Of a stretch of 64,000 bases of DNA, positions 34,016 through 42,035 are shown piece after piece. The first letter of the stretch is position 1. Each line of letters starts with the position of its first letter. The stretch spans positions 1,178,001 through 1,242,000 of the forward strand of contig NZ_CP006882.1 in the NCBI RefSeq assembly GCF_000161795.2. Direction: 5' to 3'. The stretch comes from Synechococcus sp. WH 8109. Lineage in GTDB: Bacteria; Cyanobacteriota; Cyanobacteriia; PCC-6307; Cyanobiaceae. The notes under the pieces were generated by a model. The model was given only the letters and a program-made list of their open reading frames with translations. It was not told the origin of the DNA and ran no database searches. Made by a program: the position numbers and the translations under genes.

Positions 34016-34210
34016 ATGACACTCGGCGAACTCTTTCTCGAAGCCATGTCCACCGGGGTGATCACCAACGGTGAGATGGCCTGGGTGACCGCCCGCCAGG
34101 ATCAATTCACACGAACTGAGGAGGCTGTCGCCCAACGACTCGGCCGGTTGATCGACGAAGGCACGATTCAACTAGGTTGTCGCATGCCGAAAATCGCCCT
34201 CAGGTTTTAG
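34016..34210 (+). CDS. Small hypothetical protein, paralogue of 30600-30782 (64 aa)
   Basis: The ATG gives MTLGELFLEAMSTGVITNGE followed by MAWVTARQDQFTRTEEAVAQ and RLGRLIDEGTIQLGCR, then a short tail MPKIALRF. The full-length similarity to the minus-strand protein at 30600 shows a common origin. Its stop overlaps the convergent small membrane gene by 4 bases. Confidence 0.75.
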   Translation: MTLGELFLEAMSTGVITNGEMAWVTARQDQFTRTEEAVAQRLGRLIDEGTIQLGCRMPKIALRF

Positions 34211-34359
34211 TGATGGTGCTTGCGTCGCCGTGAATGACGACGCATCCGCTTCACCAAACGGCCGCTAGCGGAGCGGCTTTCAGCACACTCGAGCTGATTC
34301 CAACGCCATCCCAGCCAGGACAGCACCACGACTATGGCAAGGGCGATCAACCAACCCAC
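34207..34359 (-). CDS. Small membrane protein with basic tail (50 aa)
   Basis: Starting at GTG, the product has a helix (GWLIALAIVVVLSWLGWRW) and a very basic end with ESRSASGRLVKRMRRHSRRR followed by KHHH. The tail should be cytoplasmic and could bind nucleic acid or phospholipid. It converges on the paralogue gene, sharing the stop region. Support is composition only. Confidence 0.5.
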   Translation of the reverse strand: MGWLIALAIVVVLSWLGWRWNQLECAESRSASGRLVKRMRRHSRRRKHHH

Positions 34360-34538
34360 GGGGACAACGGCTTAAAAGAACAACGCAGGAACAAGGCTGC
34401 TGGAGCCAAGTTCTCTTCCATCGTTAATGAAGCAGGTGGGGATGCAGTCCAGGCAGGCCTGAAACGACTCAATGCGTTGTACAGCTGCCAACTCAGCGCT
34501 GTCGCTGCTTCCCTGCTCAAGAGTGAAGGGAGCAGGTT

Positions 34539-34736
34539 TCAGCGCTGACCGTCCTGGTCAAGACTGAACTCAAGCAACGCTGCCGTGAGCAAGGTCTTCA
34601 TCGACTGCAGGGCCTCCTGCTCTCTGGGATCTGGCCCCCCGGGCCATTTCTCAAGGTGAAAGCTCACCGAGCGATGGAGCAGGCGAACAGCTTCAAGGTC
34701 CAGATCGAACTGGAGGGTTGGGCGAGGCTCACTCAT
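34539..34736 (-). CDS. Hypothetical protein (65 aa)
   Basis: This is a soluble, acidic protein: MSEPRPTLQFDLDLEAVRLL, then HRSVSFHLEKWPGGPDPREQ and EALQSMKTLLTAALLEFSLD. The helix-loop-helix pattern with the WPGGPDP turn is regular and looks genuine. No family is recognised. Confidence 0.65.
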   Translation of the reverse strand: MSEPRPTLQFDLDLEAVRLLHRSVSFHLEKWPGGPDPREQEALQSMKTLLTAALLEFSLDQDGQR

Positions 34737-34888
34737 AGGTCCATTCTTCCCGACACCAAGTTGACAGCCGGTAGAACAGAGGGCAGTACATAGTTACCAA
34801 TAAGACGGGTCTGGGCATCGTCAACGCTCTACCGCCAAGCGCATGGCCATCGATGGGATCAGGACAACTACGACCCAGCCGGTCTCTC

Positions 34889-35047
34889 ATGGTGTGCCTC
34901 ACCTGCCAGCACTTTCAGCACACCCTTGCTGAGGCGGGGGTCACCCAGCCAGCCTGCTCACACCACCAAGAGCGCATCCCCCAGGGGGCACACCTCACAA
35001 ACCGCTGCCATCATTGGATGCAACTGCTAGAGAAGCAGATGGGTTAG
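34889..35047 (+). CDS. Cys/His-rich small protein (52 aa)
   Basis: From ATG 34889 the protein has CLTCQHF at the start, then ACSHHQERIPQGAHLTNRC and HHWMQLL. Four Cys in a CxxC...C...C arrangement with flanking His could bind one zinc or an iron-sulfur cluster. The pattern of CxxC, IPxGxHLTxRCxxW is regular. An upstream in-frame ATG at 34853 is less likely. Confidence 0.6.
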   Translation: MVCLTCQHFQHTLAEAGVTQPACSHHQERIPQGAHLTNRCHHWMQLLEKQMG

Positions 35048-35098
35048 TGCCCTGAAGGGGCCTGATGCGCCGCCCAACCTTCTCAGCGAACACAGCAA

Positions 35099-35127
35099 CA
35101 AAAAGCCCCCTCCTCGGAGGGGGCTTT
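35099..35127 (-). terminator. Rho-independent terminator of psbA
   Basis: On the minus strand GCCCCCTCC, GA, GGAGGGGGC and five T form a strong hairpin, 37 bases after the psbA stop. Confidence 0.92.
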
Positions 35128-35164
35128 CCGATTCAGTTGATCTGAATCGTTTGTTGATTCCAGA

Positions 35165-36241
35165 TCAACCGATGGCAGGAGCCTGCAGAGCCACAGGAGT
35201 GGACTCAGCAGCAGCCAGGTCGAGGGGGAAGTTGTGAGCGTTGCGCTCGTGCTGCACTTCCATGCCGAGGTTGGCGCGGTTCAGCACATCAGCCCAGGTG
35301 TTCAGGACTCGGCCCTGACTATCCAGGATGGACTGGTTGAAGTTGAAGCCGTTCAGGTTGAAGGCCATGGTGCTGATGCCCATGGACGTGAACCAGATGC
35401 CTACAACAGGCCAGGCGCCCAGGAAGAAGTGAAGGCTACGGCTGTTGTTGAAGGAGGCGTATTGGAAGATCAGGCGACCGAAGTAACCGTGGGCAGCCAC
35501 GATGTTGTAGGTCTCTTCCTCTTGGCCGAACTTGTAGCCGTAGTTCTGGGACTCGGCCTCGGTGGTTTCACGCACCAGGGAGGAGGTCACCAGGGAGCCG
35601 TGCATGGCGGAGAACAGGCTGCCGCCGAAAACACCTGCGACGCCCAGCATGTGGAAGGGGTGCATCAGGATGTTGTGCTCGGCTTGGAACACCAACATGA
35701 AGTTGAAGGTGCCAGAGATGCCCAGGGGCATGCCATCAGAGAAGGAACCCTGACCGAAGGGGTAAACCAGGAAAACAGCCATCGCTGCAGACAGCGGAGC
35801 GCTGTAAGCGACGCAGATCCAAGGGCGCATGCCCAGGCGGTAGGAGAGTTCCCACTGACGACCCATGTAGGCGGAAATGCCGATCAGGAAGTGGAAGCAG
35901 ACCAACTGATAAGGGCCGCCGTTGTACAGCCACTCATCGAGGGAAGCAGCTTCCCAGATGGGGTAGAAGTGCAGGCCAATAGCGTTGGAAGACGGAATAA
36001 CAGCACCGGAAATGATGTTGTTGCCGTAGATCAGGGAGCCAGCGACGGGCTCACGGATGCCATCGATATCAACCGGGGGAGCGGCGATAAAGGCAATGGT
36101 GAAGCAGATGGTGGCCGCCAGGAGGCAGGGAATCATCAGCACGCCGAACCAACCCACATAGATGCGGTTGTTGGTGTCGGTCACCCACTGACAAAAGGCT
36201 TCCCAATTGCTCTGGCGTCCGCTGCGAATTGCGGTGGACAT
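35165..36241 (-). CDS. psbA: Photosystem II D1 protein, D1:1-type
   Basis: D1 binds P680, pheophytin, QB and the Mn cluster in the thylakoid membrane. The ATG at 36241 gives 358 residues, the normal length; the frame is open upstream but the lead is not D1. Landmarks are [60 protein letters not shown] and the QB region. The residue that equals D1-130 is Gln (GRQWELSY), which marks the low-light D1:1 form rather than D1:2 with Glu. The C-terminal extension is cut by CtpA after LDLA. Marine Synechococcus usually carry several psbA copies, so others are expected elsewhere. Confidence 0.98.
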   Translation of the reverse strand: MSTAIRSGRQSNWEAFCQWVTDTNNRIYVGWFGVLMIPCLLAATICFTIAFIAAPPVDIDGIREPVAGSLIYGNNIISGAVIPSSNAIGLHFYPIWEAASLDEWLYNGGPYQLVCFHFLIGISAYMGRQWELSYRLGMRPWICVAYSAPLSAAMAVFLVYPFGQGSFSDGMPLGISGTFNFMLVFQAEHNILMHPFHMLGVAGVFGGSLFSAMHGSLVTSSLVRETTEAESQNYGYKFGQEEETYNIVAAHGYFGRLIFQYASFNNSRSLHFFLGAWPVVGIWFTSMGISTMAFNLNGFNFNQSILDSQGRVLNTWADVLNRANLGMEVQHERNAHNFPLDLAAAESTPVALQAPAIG

Positions 36242-36381
36242 GGAAGAAAAGAAGACGGATGAACCTCTCCCAAAAAATGGGACAGGTGAATCAAGTTTAT
36301 GGACGGAACGTTCCGTTACATGACAACTCAACAATCAGAATCAGGTCTCAAAAAAACTTCATTAAGCGCTTTACTAAGCGT
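36242..36381 (-). promoter_or_regulatory. psbA upstream region with 14-bp perfect palindrome
   Basis: The palindrome ACGGAACGTTCCGT occupies 36303-36316. On the minus strand a TTGTCA lies just upstream of it and a CATAAA just downstream (about 19 bases apart), so the palindrome falls between plausible -35 and -10 elements. That is a good place for a repressor or activator site. The 5' leader is about 50-60 bases, with AGGTTCATCC before the coding start. The promoter boxes are an inference. Confidence 0.5.
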
Positions 36382-37698
36382 TCATGAAGTTGCATGAAGC
36401 AACCACTCTCGGGATTGCTGAACAAAGCCATTCCAGTTCACCCGTTCCTCCTCTGCAGCCCGAGCCACCAACAACGGTGCCTGCTGCTTCAACGCCACAA
36501 GATCAAGCTCATCCACACCGGCATTGATCGCCAGCCAATCCGCCATCGAGCGCCCCACCACACGGGTGAGGTAAGCCGCACTTAGGGCCTGCATCGAACC
36601 TGCGATCAGCCAGCTCCCCCCATCCAGCTTGGCCAGCCCAAGCAAAGTCTGTCCGGTCCACTCCACCACGCCCTGAGCGAGAGCCACCCGAGCCAGCTGC
36701 GCCGCCGCTTCCCTCAACACATCCGGCTGCAGCGATGTTCCCCAGATCTCTCCCATCTCCTTGATCATCAAACCGTTCGCCACCGCCACGGCCAGAAGAT
36801 CAAGGCTGGCGATTGGGGAGGCCATCACAGACCCGGCCACCACCCACTGGGTGCGCTGCTGGATCTGCAGAAAGCGTTCTCGCCGAAGCGATTCGAGGTC
36901 ACGCTGCCAACGGCGATGCAAGTCCGCTAAGAGTCGCGGACGCGTCTCCACCGCAGCTTGTTTCAGCGAACGGCGCAACGGTGCCAGAGCAGTGCGCAGC
37001 TGTATCGAAGACTCCTGAACCAAGATCCGCTCACGCCAGCGTTCGGGAAGGTCGTCCCGAACACCAGCGACGGCATCGGTATGTGCGTCCTGCGCGTCGG
37101 TCGACACAAGCAGCCAGGCCGGCTGATCGTCAGGCACCTGCTGAAGCCAGAGCAGATCTGAGGCCAGCAGTGGCGCCTGCAGGCTGAACAGGATCAGATC
37201 CTGATTCAGCAGGCCGCTGGGCCAGCAACGGCTGCCGTCGTCGGTGGTCAGGGGATGGCAGAGAGACAGCGTCACCGGCGCGGGGCCAGCCAGAGAGCTG
37301 CTGAGGTCTGCTTCATTCGGTCCCTGAGAGCCCCCCAAGGCGACCATCGCCATGCGCACAGGACCGCAGCGGTCCAGCACCTGTTTCAGTTCAATGCGAC
37401 GGGACAGATCGGCAGAGGGTTGCTGCTCAAAACGTGCGAATTGATCGAGCACCTCCTGGCACCGAGCGATCCATCCATCCAGAGAGACCGGCGCTGTAAA
37501 CAGCGGCTGACTTGGCTTGCGACCAAGCCAGATCACAACGCCACCAGCGGCCAGCAGACCCAGACCCCCGCCGGGAACATGCATCACATCACTGATCAGC
37601 CACTGTCCAGCAAGCAGACCAGCTCCAGCCAGAGCCAACGGCCGCAGCAGCGACGACGGTGGAATCACCAGTTCTGGCCATGAAGCCGGGAGTTTCAA
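36382..37698 (-). CDS. DUF697 (YcjF-like) membrane protein
   Basis: The 438-residue protein begins with a hydrophobic hairpin (LLRPLALAGAGLLAGQWLI ... GGGLGLLAAGGVVIWLG). A soluble region of about 180 residues follows (VLDQFARFEQQPSADLSRRI, DLILFSLQAPLLASDLLWLQ). The C-terminal DUF697 domain has WVVAGSVMASPIASLDLLAV, VANGLMIKEMGEIWG and LLGLAKLDGGSWLIAGSMQA. DUF697 is often fused to GTPases; here no G-motifs are intact, so the middle may be a decayed or divergent GTPase. The start codon is TTG at 37698. Confidence 0.85.
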   Translation of the reverse strand: MKLPASWPELVIPPSSLLRPLALAGAGLLAGQWLISDVMHVPGGGLGLLAAGGVVIWLGRKPSQPLFTAPVSLDGWIARCQEVLDQFARFEQQPSADLSRRIELKQVLDRCGPVRMAMVALGGSQGPNEADLSSSLAGPAPVTLSLCHPLTTDDGSRCWPSGLLNQDLILFSLQAPLLASDLLWLQQVPDDQPAWLLVSTDAQDAHTDAVAGVRDDLPERWRERILVQESSIQLRTALAPLRRSLKQAAVETRPRLLADLHRRWQRDLESLRRERFLQIQQRTQWVVAGSVMASPIASLDLLAVAVANGLMIKEMGEIWGTSLQPDVLREAAAQLARVALAQGVVEWTGQTLLGLAKLDGGSWLIAGSMQALSAAYLTRVVGRSMADWLAINAGVDELDLVALKQQAPLLVARAAEEERVNWNGFVQQSREWLLHATS

Positions 37699-37810
37699 CA
37701 GAACGGCTGCTGTAGCAGTGGCCCTTCTTAGCTCAACCCACCACCTGACACCAGGACTTCAGGCCAGAAACACGAGTTCTCCATAAGTTGGGAACAGGCC
37801 GGAGTCAGCC

Positions 37811-38737
37811 GTGACACACAGTCATCCCAATGCGATGGTCGACAACCGCCGAGGGGTGCGCAGGGTTCTGATGGTGGCCCTGGCCCTGAACATCAGCATG
37901 TCGCTGCTGAAACTTCTGGTTGGGGCCATGAGTGGTTCCCTGGCAGTGATCGCCGATGGCATGCACAGCGCCACCGATGCGTTATCCAGCCTCACGGGAC
38001 TGGTCACCAACAAGCTGTCCGACCCACGCCCCGACAGGGATCACCCCTACGGCCACCGCAAATACGAGGCGGTGGGAGCCCTGGGCATCGCTGGTTTCAT
38101 CCTGTTCACAGCCCTTGAGATCCTGCTGCGTTCAGGGGAGAGGCTTCTCGAGGGCCTTCCACCCATCCGGGTGACCAGCCAGGAGCTGGTGCTGCTCACG
38201 CTGGTGCTGGGGTTCAACCTCTTGCTGGCGGGATATGAGCTACGGGAAGGTCGGCGACTGAACAGCAACTTGCTCAAAGCGGATGCTCAACATGCGGCGA
38301 GCGACGTTTGGACCACCGTGGTGGTGCTTGTGGGCATGGCAGGGGCGGTGTGGCTGCAGGTGAGTTGGCTCGACGTCGCGCTGGCCATCCCCATGGCACT
38401 CCTGTTGATCCGTGTGTGCTGGCAGGTGCTGCGCGGAACCTTGCCCTGGCTGGTGGACCACATGGCGGTTGCACCTGAAGCCATCTATTCCGAAGCGATG
38501 GCCACCGCCGGCGTCTTGAACTGCCACGACATCGCCAGCCGGGGCGTTCTGGGCCAGCAGGTGTTCATCGAAATGCATATGGTTGTCGACGCAGACGACC
38601 TCACCAAGGCGCACCAGATCACCGAACAAGTGGAAGAGCGCTTGGACGAAAGTTTCGGGCCGGTGCGGTGCACCATCCATCTGGAACCCAAGGACTACGT
38701 GGAGGACGGGATCACCTACACCGGCGCCCATGGCTGA
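37811..38737 (+). CDS. Cation diffusion facilitator (metal efflux) protein
   Basis: CDF proteins export divalent metals such as Zn, Fe, Co or Mn in exchange for protons. The 308-residue protein has six helices. The first metal site is in LAVIADGMHSATDALSS (D49 and the D56 region). The second is ADAQHAASDVWTTVV. HPYGHRKYEAVGALGIAG is the loop motif typical of the family. The C-terminal cytoplasmic domain includes VFIEMHMVVDADDLTKAHQI and CTIHLEPKDYVEDG. The HxxxD in site A leans to Zn or Fe/Co, but specificity is not certain. The start follows several upstream frames; GTG 37811 was taken as it keeps the His-rich lead. Confidence 0.95.
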   Translation: MTHSHPNAMVDNRRGVRRVLMVALALNISMSLLKLLVGAMSGSLAVIADGMHSATDALSSLTGLVTNKLSDPRPDRDHPYGHRKYEAVGALGIAGFILFTALEILLRSGERLLEGLPPIRVTSQELVLLTLVLGFNLLLAGYELREGRRLNSNLLKADAQHAASDVWTTVVVLVGMAGAVWLQVSWLDVALAIPMALLLIRVCWQVLRGTLPWLVDHMAVAPEAIYSEAMATAGVLNCHDIASRGVLGQQVFIEMHMVVDADDLTKAHQITEQVEERLDESFGPVRCTIHLEPKDYVEDGITYTGAHG

Positions 38738-39257
38738 GGTCGACACCACAAACCATGAGCTCGCTGGGCTGACCGAGCGTCAGCAGCGGGGGTTGATTGA
38801 GGTGCTCGATGAAGTCCGTCGTGCCGAGGGGTGGTCGTGGCAACTGCCGGTGTTGGTGCGGGAACGCTGCTGGCTAAAACTGTCTCGAACTCCCCTGACC
38901 GAGCTGCATCGCTGGCTTCCTCCGGATGGGCGCGATGAAGCCCCGGAATTGATGCATTACCGGCGGTTGCTGCAGCAGGGGATGGATCCACTGTTGGCCC
39001 AACAGAACTGCTGGCGGGAGTTCGGCATCGAGGACTGCCAAAGAGCGCTGCGGGACTACTGGAACAGTCGTGACACAGCCATCCACGGTTGGACAGCCGA
39101 GCGGTACCGACAACTGGTGAGCAGCTATCGCGAACGGATCGAACGGGGGATCACGGTGGTTCCGATGCTGGTACTGGCTCGGAAGAACAGCGTTGAATGC
39201 CACCAACTGCTCTGGATCACCGAAAACACCCCGGTGATGCGTCACACTTGCGCCTGA
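38730..39257 (+). CDS. Hypothetical protein (175 aa)
   Basis: The ATG at 38730 overlaps the end of the CDF gene by 8 bases. The protein is soluble and rich in Arg, Trp and Leu: LTERQQRGLIEVLDEVRRAE, then RERCWLKLSRTPLTELHRWL, and YWNSRDTAIHGWTAERYRQL. It is helical throughout and has no known motif. The longer open frame upstream is antisense-like and was rejected as the start. It is probably co-transcribed with the CDF gene. Confidence 0.75.
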   Translation: MAEVDTTNHELAGLTERQQRGLIEVLDEVRRAEGWSWQLPVLVRERCWLKLSRTPLTELHRWLPPDGRDEAPELMHYRRLLQQGMDPLLAQQNCWREFGIEDCQRALRDYWNSRDTAIHGWTAERYRQLVSSYRERIERGITVVPMLVLARKNSVECHQLLWITENTPVMRHTCA

Positions 39258-39273
39258 TTCCAGGCCATGGGCC

Positions 39274-39765
39274 ATGAGTGATTCCTACAGCGATCCCCAA
39301 CAACAGGCGGGACAGGGAGACGGCGGCCGAGACGGTCAGCGCAGTCGAGGCAACCGTGGTGGCGGCCGTGAAGGCGGAGGCTTCCGGATTCGTCTGAGTG
39401 ACAACGAAATGCGCTCAGCACGGGCACTGCAGGAGGCCTTCAATCTCCGCTCGACCGTGGCTGTGCTGGGTTTCGCAGTCCGCAGCCTTGGCCAAATGCT
39501 GGAGGACGGCCAACTCGACGCTCTGATCGAACAGCAGCGCAATCAGCCTGCCCGAGGTGGCCGGCGTGATGGTGGTGGCCGTGATGGTGGTGGTCGTGGC
39601 CGCCGCTTTGACGATGAACGTGGTGGCCGTGGGTCCCGTCCGAATCCCTTTGCCCGACCGGCCAAACCCCAGCCGGAGGCTGCAGCCGAACCGGTTGTGG
39701 AGCCTGTGTTGGAGTCAGAAGCAACCGCCAGCGACAACACCAACACCGAAGCAACCGAGGCCTGA
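39274..39765 (+). CDS. Gly/Arg-rich (RGG-like) protein
   Basis: The 163-residue protein has three parts. The N-terminus is a Gly/Arg/Gln-rich tail (QQQAGQGDGGRDGQRSRGNR). The centre is a structured, helical core of about 50 residues (FRIRLSDNEMRSARALQEAF ... STVAVLGFAVRSLGQMLEDG). A second repeat-rich stretch follows (DGGGRDGGGRGRRFDDERGG), and the end is acidic (ESEATASDNTNTEATEA). The RGG-like repeats suggest RNA binding. It lies 3 bases before trpS. Protein-DNA repeats at 39560-39600 make the coding region locally repetitive. Confidence 0.75.
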   Translation: MSDSYSDPQQQAGQGDGGRDGQRSRGNRGGGREGGGFRIRLSDNEMRSARALQEAFNLRSTVAVLGFAVRSLGQMLEDGQLDALIEQQRNQPARGGRRDGGGRDGGGRGRRFDDERGGRGSRPNPFARPAKPQPEAAAEPVVEPVLESEATASDNTNTEATEA

Positions 39766-39768
39766 TTG

Positions 39769-40782
39769 ATGAGCCGGCCAAGGGTTCTTTCCGGGGTGCA
39801 ACCGACCGGAGCACTGCACCTCGGCAATTGGCTGGGTGCCATCCGCAATTGGGTTGACCTGCAGGAGACCCACGACACCTTTGTATGTGTTGTGGATCTC
39901 CACGCCATCACTGTTCCTCATGACCCCAGCCGCCTGGCTGAGGACACCCGTTCCACTGCGGCGCTCTACCTGGCCTGTGGCATAGACCCCAAACGGTGCT
40001 CGGTGTTTGTGCAGAGCCAGGTGGCAGCCCACAGCGAACTGTGCTGGTTGCTCAATTGCGTCACGCCGCTCAACTGGCTGGAACGGATGATTCAGTTCAA
40101 GGAGAAAGCGGTGAAGCAGGGGGACAACGTCTCCGTGGGCCTGCTGGACTATCCGGTGTTGATGGCGGCTGACATCCTTCTCTACGACGCTGACCTGGTG
40201 CCCGTCGGTGAAGATCAGAAGCAGCACCTGGAGCTGGCGCGCGACATCGCCCAGCAGCGGATCAATGCCCGCTTCCGCGGCAAGGACACGCCGGTGCTCA
40301 AAGTGCCCAAACCGCTGATCCTCAAGGAAGGGGCACGGGTGATGAGCCTGACGGATGGTCGCAGCAAGATGAGCAAGAGCGATCCCAACGAGGGGAGTCG
40401 CATCACGCTTCTAGACCCTCCGGAGCTGATCACCAAAAAGATCAAACGCGCCAAGACCGATCCAGAGCGAGGCCTCGAATTCGGCAACCCAGATCGACCA
40501 GAAACCGACAACCTGCTTGGCCTCTACGCAATTCTGAGCGGCAAAGGGCGGCAGCAGGCGGCCACTGAATGCGCCGAGATGGGTTGGGGACAGTTCAAGC
40601 CGCTGCTGGCCGAAGCCACAGTGAGCGCGTTGGAGCCCATCCAGGCCCGCTACCGGGAGCTGATGCAGGACCCCACAGAGCTCGATCAGGTGCTAAGAAC
40701 AGGCCGTGAGAAGGCCGAAACCGTGGCCAACGACACCCTTGAACGGGTTCGGGATGCCTTGGGCTTCGCCCGGCCAGCCTGA
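39769..40782 (+). CDS. trpS: Tryptophanyl-tRNA synthetase
   Basis: This class I aminoacyl-tRNA synthetase has 337 residues. The HIGH-type signature is PTGALHLGNWLGAI and the KMSKS motif is in DGRSKMSKSDPNEGSRI. The tryptophan pocket lies around VGLLDYPVLMAADILLYDAD and LVPVGEDQKQHLELARDIA. The ATG at 39769 is preferred over TTG 39766. It follows the RGG-like gene by 3 bases and may be in its operon. Confidence 0.97.
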   Translation: MSRPRVLSGVQPTGALHLGNWLGAIRNWVDLQETHDTFVCVVDLHAITVPHDPSRLAEDTRSTAALYLACGIDPKRCSVFVQSQVAAHSELCWLLNCVTPLNWLERMIQFKEKAVKQGDNVSVGLLDYPVLMAADILLYDADLVPVGEDQKQHLELARDIAQQRINARFRGKDTPVLKVPKPLILKEGARVMSLTDGRSKMSKSDPNEGSRITLLDPPELITKKIKRAKTDPERGLEFGNPDRPETDNLLGLYAILSGKGRQQAATECAEMGWGQFKPLLAEATVSALEPIQARYRELMQDPTELDQVLRTGREKAETVANDTLERVRDALGFARPA

Positions 40783-41007
40783 TCAGCAACAAAGAGAAGC
40801 ATTAGATGCTCTGATCAATGCGACGGCGATGGGCTCAAGCCATGGCCCCTGAGGCTTTAGGGAGACAACTTCAGCTACAGACGCGAGTCTCACAAGACTC
40901 CCAGCCTTCTCTCAGCTGCATATACACAGCACAGACAGAGCGTCAACCCCTAAGGCGCCGATCTCGCGTCCAGGTCTCGTGGGCCAGCACTCTGATCGTC
41001 CACCTGA
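40783..41007. other. Intergenic region upstream of lysozyme-like gene
   Basis: No gene is supported in this 225-base gap. A plus frame (40818-41159) overlaps the lysozyme start but has no motif. A CTACAGACGCGAGTCTCAC stretch and a TATACACAG at about 40920 are the only notable words. Confidence 0.35.
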
Positions 41008-41691
41008 TTGTTCTGCGTGCATCGCCCTTTTTCTGTGTTCAGCCCAGCTACACGTTGGAGCCGGCCTGTCGTCGGTGCAGCCCTGACCGCAGGATTGGTG
41101 CTGTCCGCAGGAGCCAAACAGCCGCTCCAGAACGCAGAGGCGCCTGCAGAACAGGCTGAGCAAAGCTCCCCCAGCAGCCGCGCCACCCTGTCCTCCGGCA
41201 AGGAGGGTGGTCGTTACGAGCTGACACCTGAGCGACGCGCCCTGCTCAACACCATTCGCTACGCCGAGGGGACCTGGAAAGACGGTGAAGACAAGGGCTA
41301 TCGGATCATTTACGGCGGCGGGCAGTTTCAGGACCTCTCACGTCATCCCGAGCGGGTGATCGTGAAGCGCTACACCAGCGCCGCAGCCGGGGCCTATCAA
41401 TTTCTGCCCAAGACCTGGAAAGGCGTGGCGGAGGAACTCAAGCTGTCCAGCTTCGAGCCCAGGCACCAGGACCAAGCCGCTCTGCACCTTGTTGAGCGTC
41501 GCGGTGCTCTCAAAGAAATTGACCGGAAAGGCCTAACCAGGAACGCCATGGCGAAGCTGGCTCCCGAATGGGCATCTTTCCCCACCTGGACCGGCCGCTC
41601 CGCCTACGGTCAACCGGTGAAGAGTCCTCAGGAACTGGCGAGCTTCTACAGCAGCAACCTGCGCCAGCTGCGCAATCAGCTCGGGGCCTGA
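41008..41691 (+). CDS. Lambda-R-type lysozyme (endolysin-like), exported
   Basis: The 227-residue protein has a signal-peptide-like N-terminus (a TTG start at 41008 or GTG at 41017; WSRPVVGAALTAGLVLSAGA), then a linker rich in Ala, Glu and Ser. Residues from about 75 on match the phage lambda R endolysin fold: LLNTIRYAEGTWKDGEDKGY with the catalytic Glu in AEGT. RIIYGGGQFQDLSRHPERV, TSAAAGAYQFLPKTWKGVAE and ALHLVERRGALKEID follow. Such enzymes are lytic transglycosylases acting on peptidoglycan. Here it is a single chromosomal gene without holin or phage neighbours, so a role in wall remodelling is likely. Confidence 0.88.
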   Translation: MFCVHRPFSVFSPATRWSRPVVGAALTAGLVLSAGAKQPLQNAEAPAEQAEQSSPSSRATLSSGKEGGRYELTPERRALLNTIRYAEGTWKDGEDKGYRIIYGGGQFQDLSRHPERVIVKRYTSAAAGAYQFLPKTWKGVAEELKLSSFEPRHQDQAALHLVERRGALKEIDRKGLTRNAMAKLAPEWASFPTWTGRSAYGQPVKSPQELASFYSSNLRQLRNQLGA

Positions 41692-42032
41692 GGCGAACGG
41701 TTCGACCCCAACCTCGCGGCCAGGGCCCACACCTCCGTGACCAAGCCATGCCACGGGTTCATTACCTCCATCGAGACAGCCATGGGCTGCGTTGATGCAG
41801 CCATAAGGGATCGTGTTGCAGCAATGGCCTTCTTGCCGTCCTGCAGCCGCTCCTCCATGCGTTGGCGCTCCTGCAACGGCATCACCTCCTCCGGACAGGC
41901 CTGCAGAAGCTCTTCACCGCGCTGAAACCAATGCTCGAAGTCATCGAGCAGGGATGCCAGCAACTCATCCAACAGTGCGCCAGCTTCCTGATTGGTTGAC
42001 TCACCCACCTGTAGCCCTCGGGTCTCGCCCAT
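41676..42032 (-). CDS. DUF2605 family protein
   Basis: The 118-residue protein matches cyanobacterial DUF2605: ALLDELLASLLDDFEHWFQR followed by GEELLQACPEEVMPLQERQR, then LQDGKKAIAATRSLMAAST. The later half (VSMEVMNPWHGLVTEVWALA) is helical. Its function is unknown. It is divergent from thrS with only 3 bases between the two ATGs, so each gene's control region lies inside the other. Its 3' end overlaps the lysozyme gene by 16 bases. Confidence 0.88.
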   Translation of the reverse strand: MGETRGLQVGESTNQEAGALLDELLASLLDDFEHWFQRGEELLQACPEEVMPLQERQRMEERLQDGKKAIAATRSLMAASTQPMAVSMEVMNPWHGLVTEVWALAARLGSNRSPQAPS

Positions 42033-42035
42033 AAG

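Noticed and set aside
34740-34880. Candidate tRNA or small RNA upstream of the Cys/His-rich gene
   Set aside because: No cloverleaf arms or CCA end could be traced by eye.
35234-36262. Plus-strand 342-codon frame
   Set aside because: It mirrors psbA in antisense; the Glu/Val/Gly/His-rich repeats are a byproduct of the D1 codon pattern.
36241-36334. N-terminal extension of psbA
   Set aside because: The frame is open 31 codons upstream, but the D1 family starts at the MSTAIRSG Met and the extension overlaps the promoter.
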